Shown: one piece after another, positions 5,413-5,476 of the stretch
Numbering within the stretch: position 1 is the stretch's first letter
How the letters are laid out: the number at the start of each line of letters is the position of its first letter
Assembly: GCA_035530195.1 (NCBI GenBank)
Contig: DATKVG010000173.1
Location: forward strand, 1 to 5,476
Direction: 5' to 3'
DNA from: JAPLKX01 sp035530195
Lineage (GTDB): Bacteria; Hydrogenedentota; Hydrogenedentia; Hydrogenedentales; SLHB01
DNA length: 5,476 nucleotides
Translations under genes and position numbers: made by a program
Notes under the pieces: model-generated
What the model saw: the letters and a program-made list of their open reading frames with translations, nothing else
Database searches by the model: none
Told to the model about the DNA's origin: nothing

Positions 5413-5432
5413 GCCTGCACATGGCATTTTTT
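5400..5432 (+). terminator. Terminator-like hairpin downstream of the sulfatase
   Basis: GTGCGGGCG (5400-5408) pairs with CGCCTGCAC (5412-5420) around a TCT loop, with one G-U pair, and six T residues follow at 5427-5432. The six-base gap between stem and T-tract is longer than in classical Rho-independent terminators, so it may instead be a GC-rich dispersed repeat that happens to precede Ts. Confidence 0.4.
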
Positions 5433-5476
5433 CGCGTCCTTTATGACTCCAAACCGCTACCCAAGGTCGTGAAAAA
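5433..5476. other. Window tail, no feature recognised
   Basis: The last bases contain no start codon with a convincing SD and no domain-bearing frame; nothing can be assigned before the window ends. Confidence 0.5.

Overview
The window is GC-rich bacterial DNA holding four complete or nearly complete genes, one gene end, and an unusually varied set of small palindromic or tandem repeats. Abundant Tat-exported sulfatases, GATCGGACC-type tandem repeats, GGATGAAT-type intergenic repeats and a minus-strand peptidoglycan-recycling ligase together suggest an environmental, probably uncultured Gram-negative bacterium. A PVC-group (Planctomycetes/Verrucomicrobia/Lentisphaerae) or Hydrogenedentes-like lineage would fit. 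This taxonomic guess is inference from style only, because no phylogenetic marker is present.

Layout: (a) 1-189 (+) is the C-terminal end of a DUF559 (VSR-like endonuclease) protein whose last codons run through a widespread palindromic repeat. (b) 190-377 has no convincing gene but holds two inverted repeats. (c) 378-3654 (all -) is a probable three-gene operon read from right to left: mpl (UDP-MurNAc:tripeptide ligase), a PHP-family histidinol-phosphatase-like phosphoesterase, and a TSUP (TauE/SafE) membrane exporter. The first two genes are 10 bp apart and the Shine-Dalgarno of the second overlaps the stop of the first. (d) 3655-3947 is a divergent intergenic region with a REPIN-like nested inverted repeat. 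(e) 3948-5354 (+) is a Tat-signal sulfatase carrying the formylglycine motif CTPYR. (f) 5355-5476 is a downstream tail with a short direct repeat and a terminator-like hairpin.

The genes do not form one obvious pathway. Mpl reloads murein tripeptide onto UDP-MurNAc in the cytoplasm, the PHP protein is a cytoplasmic metal-dependent phosphatase, TSUP moves a small (often sulfur-containing) anion across the inner membrane, and the sulfatase acts outside the cytoplasm on sulfate esters. A functional tie between the sulfatase and TSUP is possible but unproven.

The most noteworthy observation is a palindrome of about 48 bp (within about 66 bp) lying inside the PHP gene and read through in frame. 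It adds roughly 22 residues between two conserved segments, much like the protein-coding palindromic elements of Rickettsia. Every non-coding gap over 50 bp, and two coding regions, carries a different small repeat, so this looks like a repeat-rich genome rather than a dedicated new defence or biosynthetic system.
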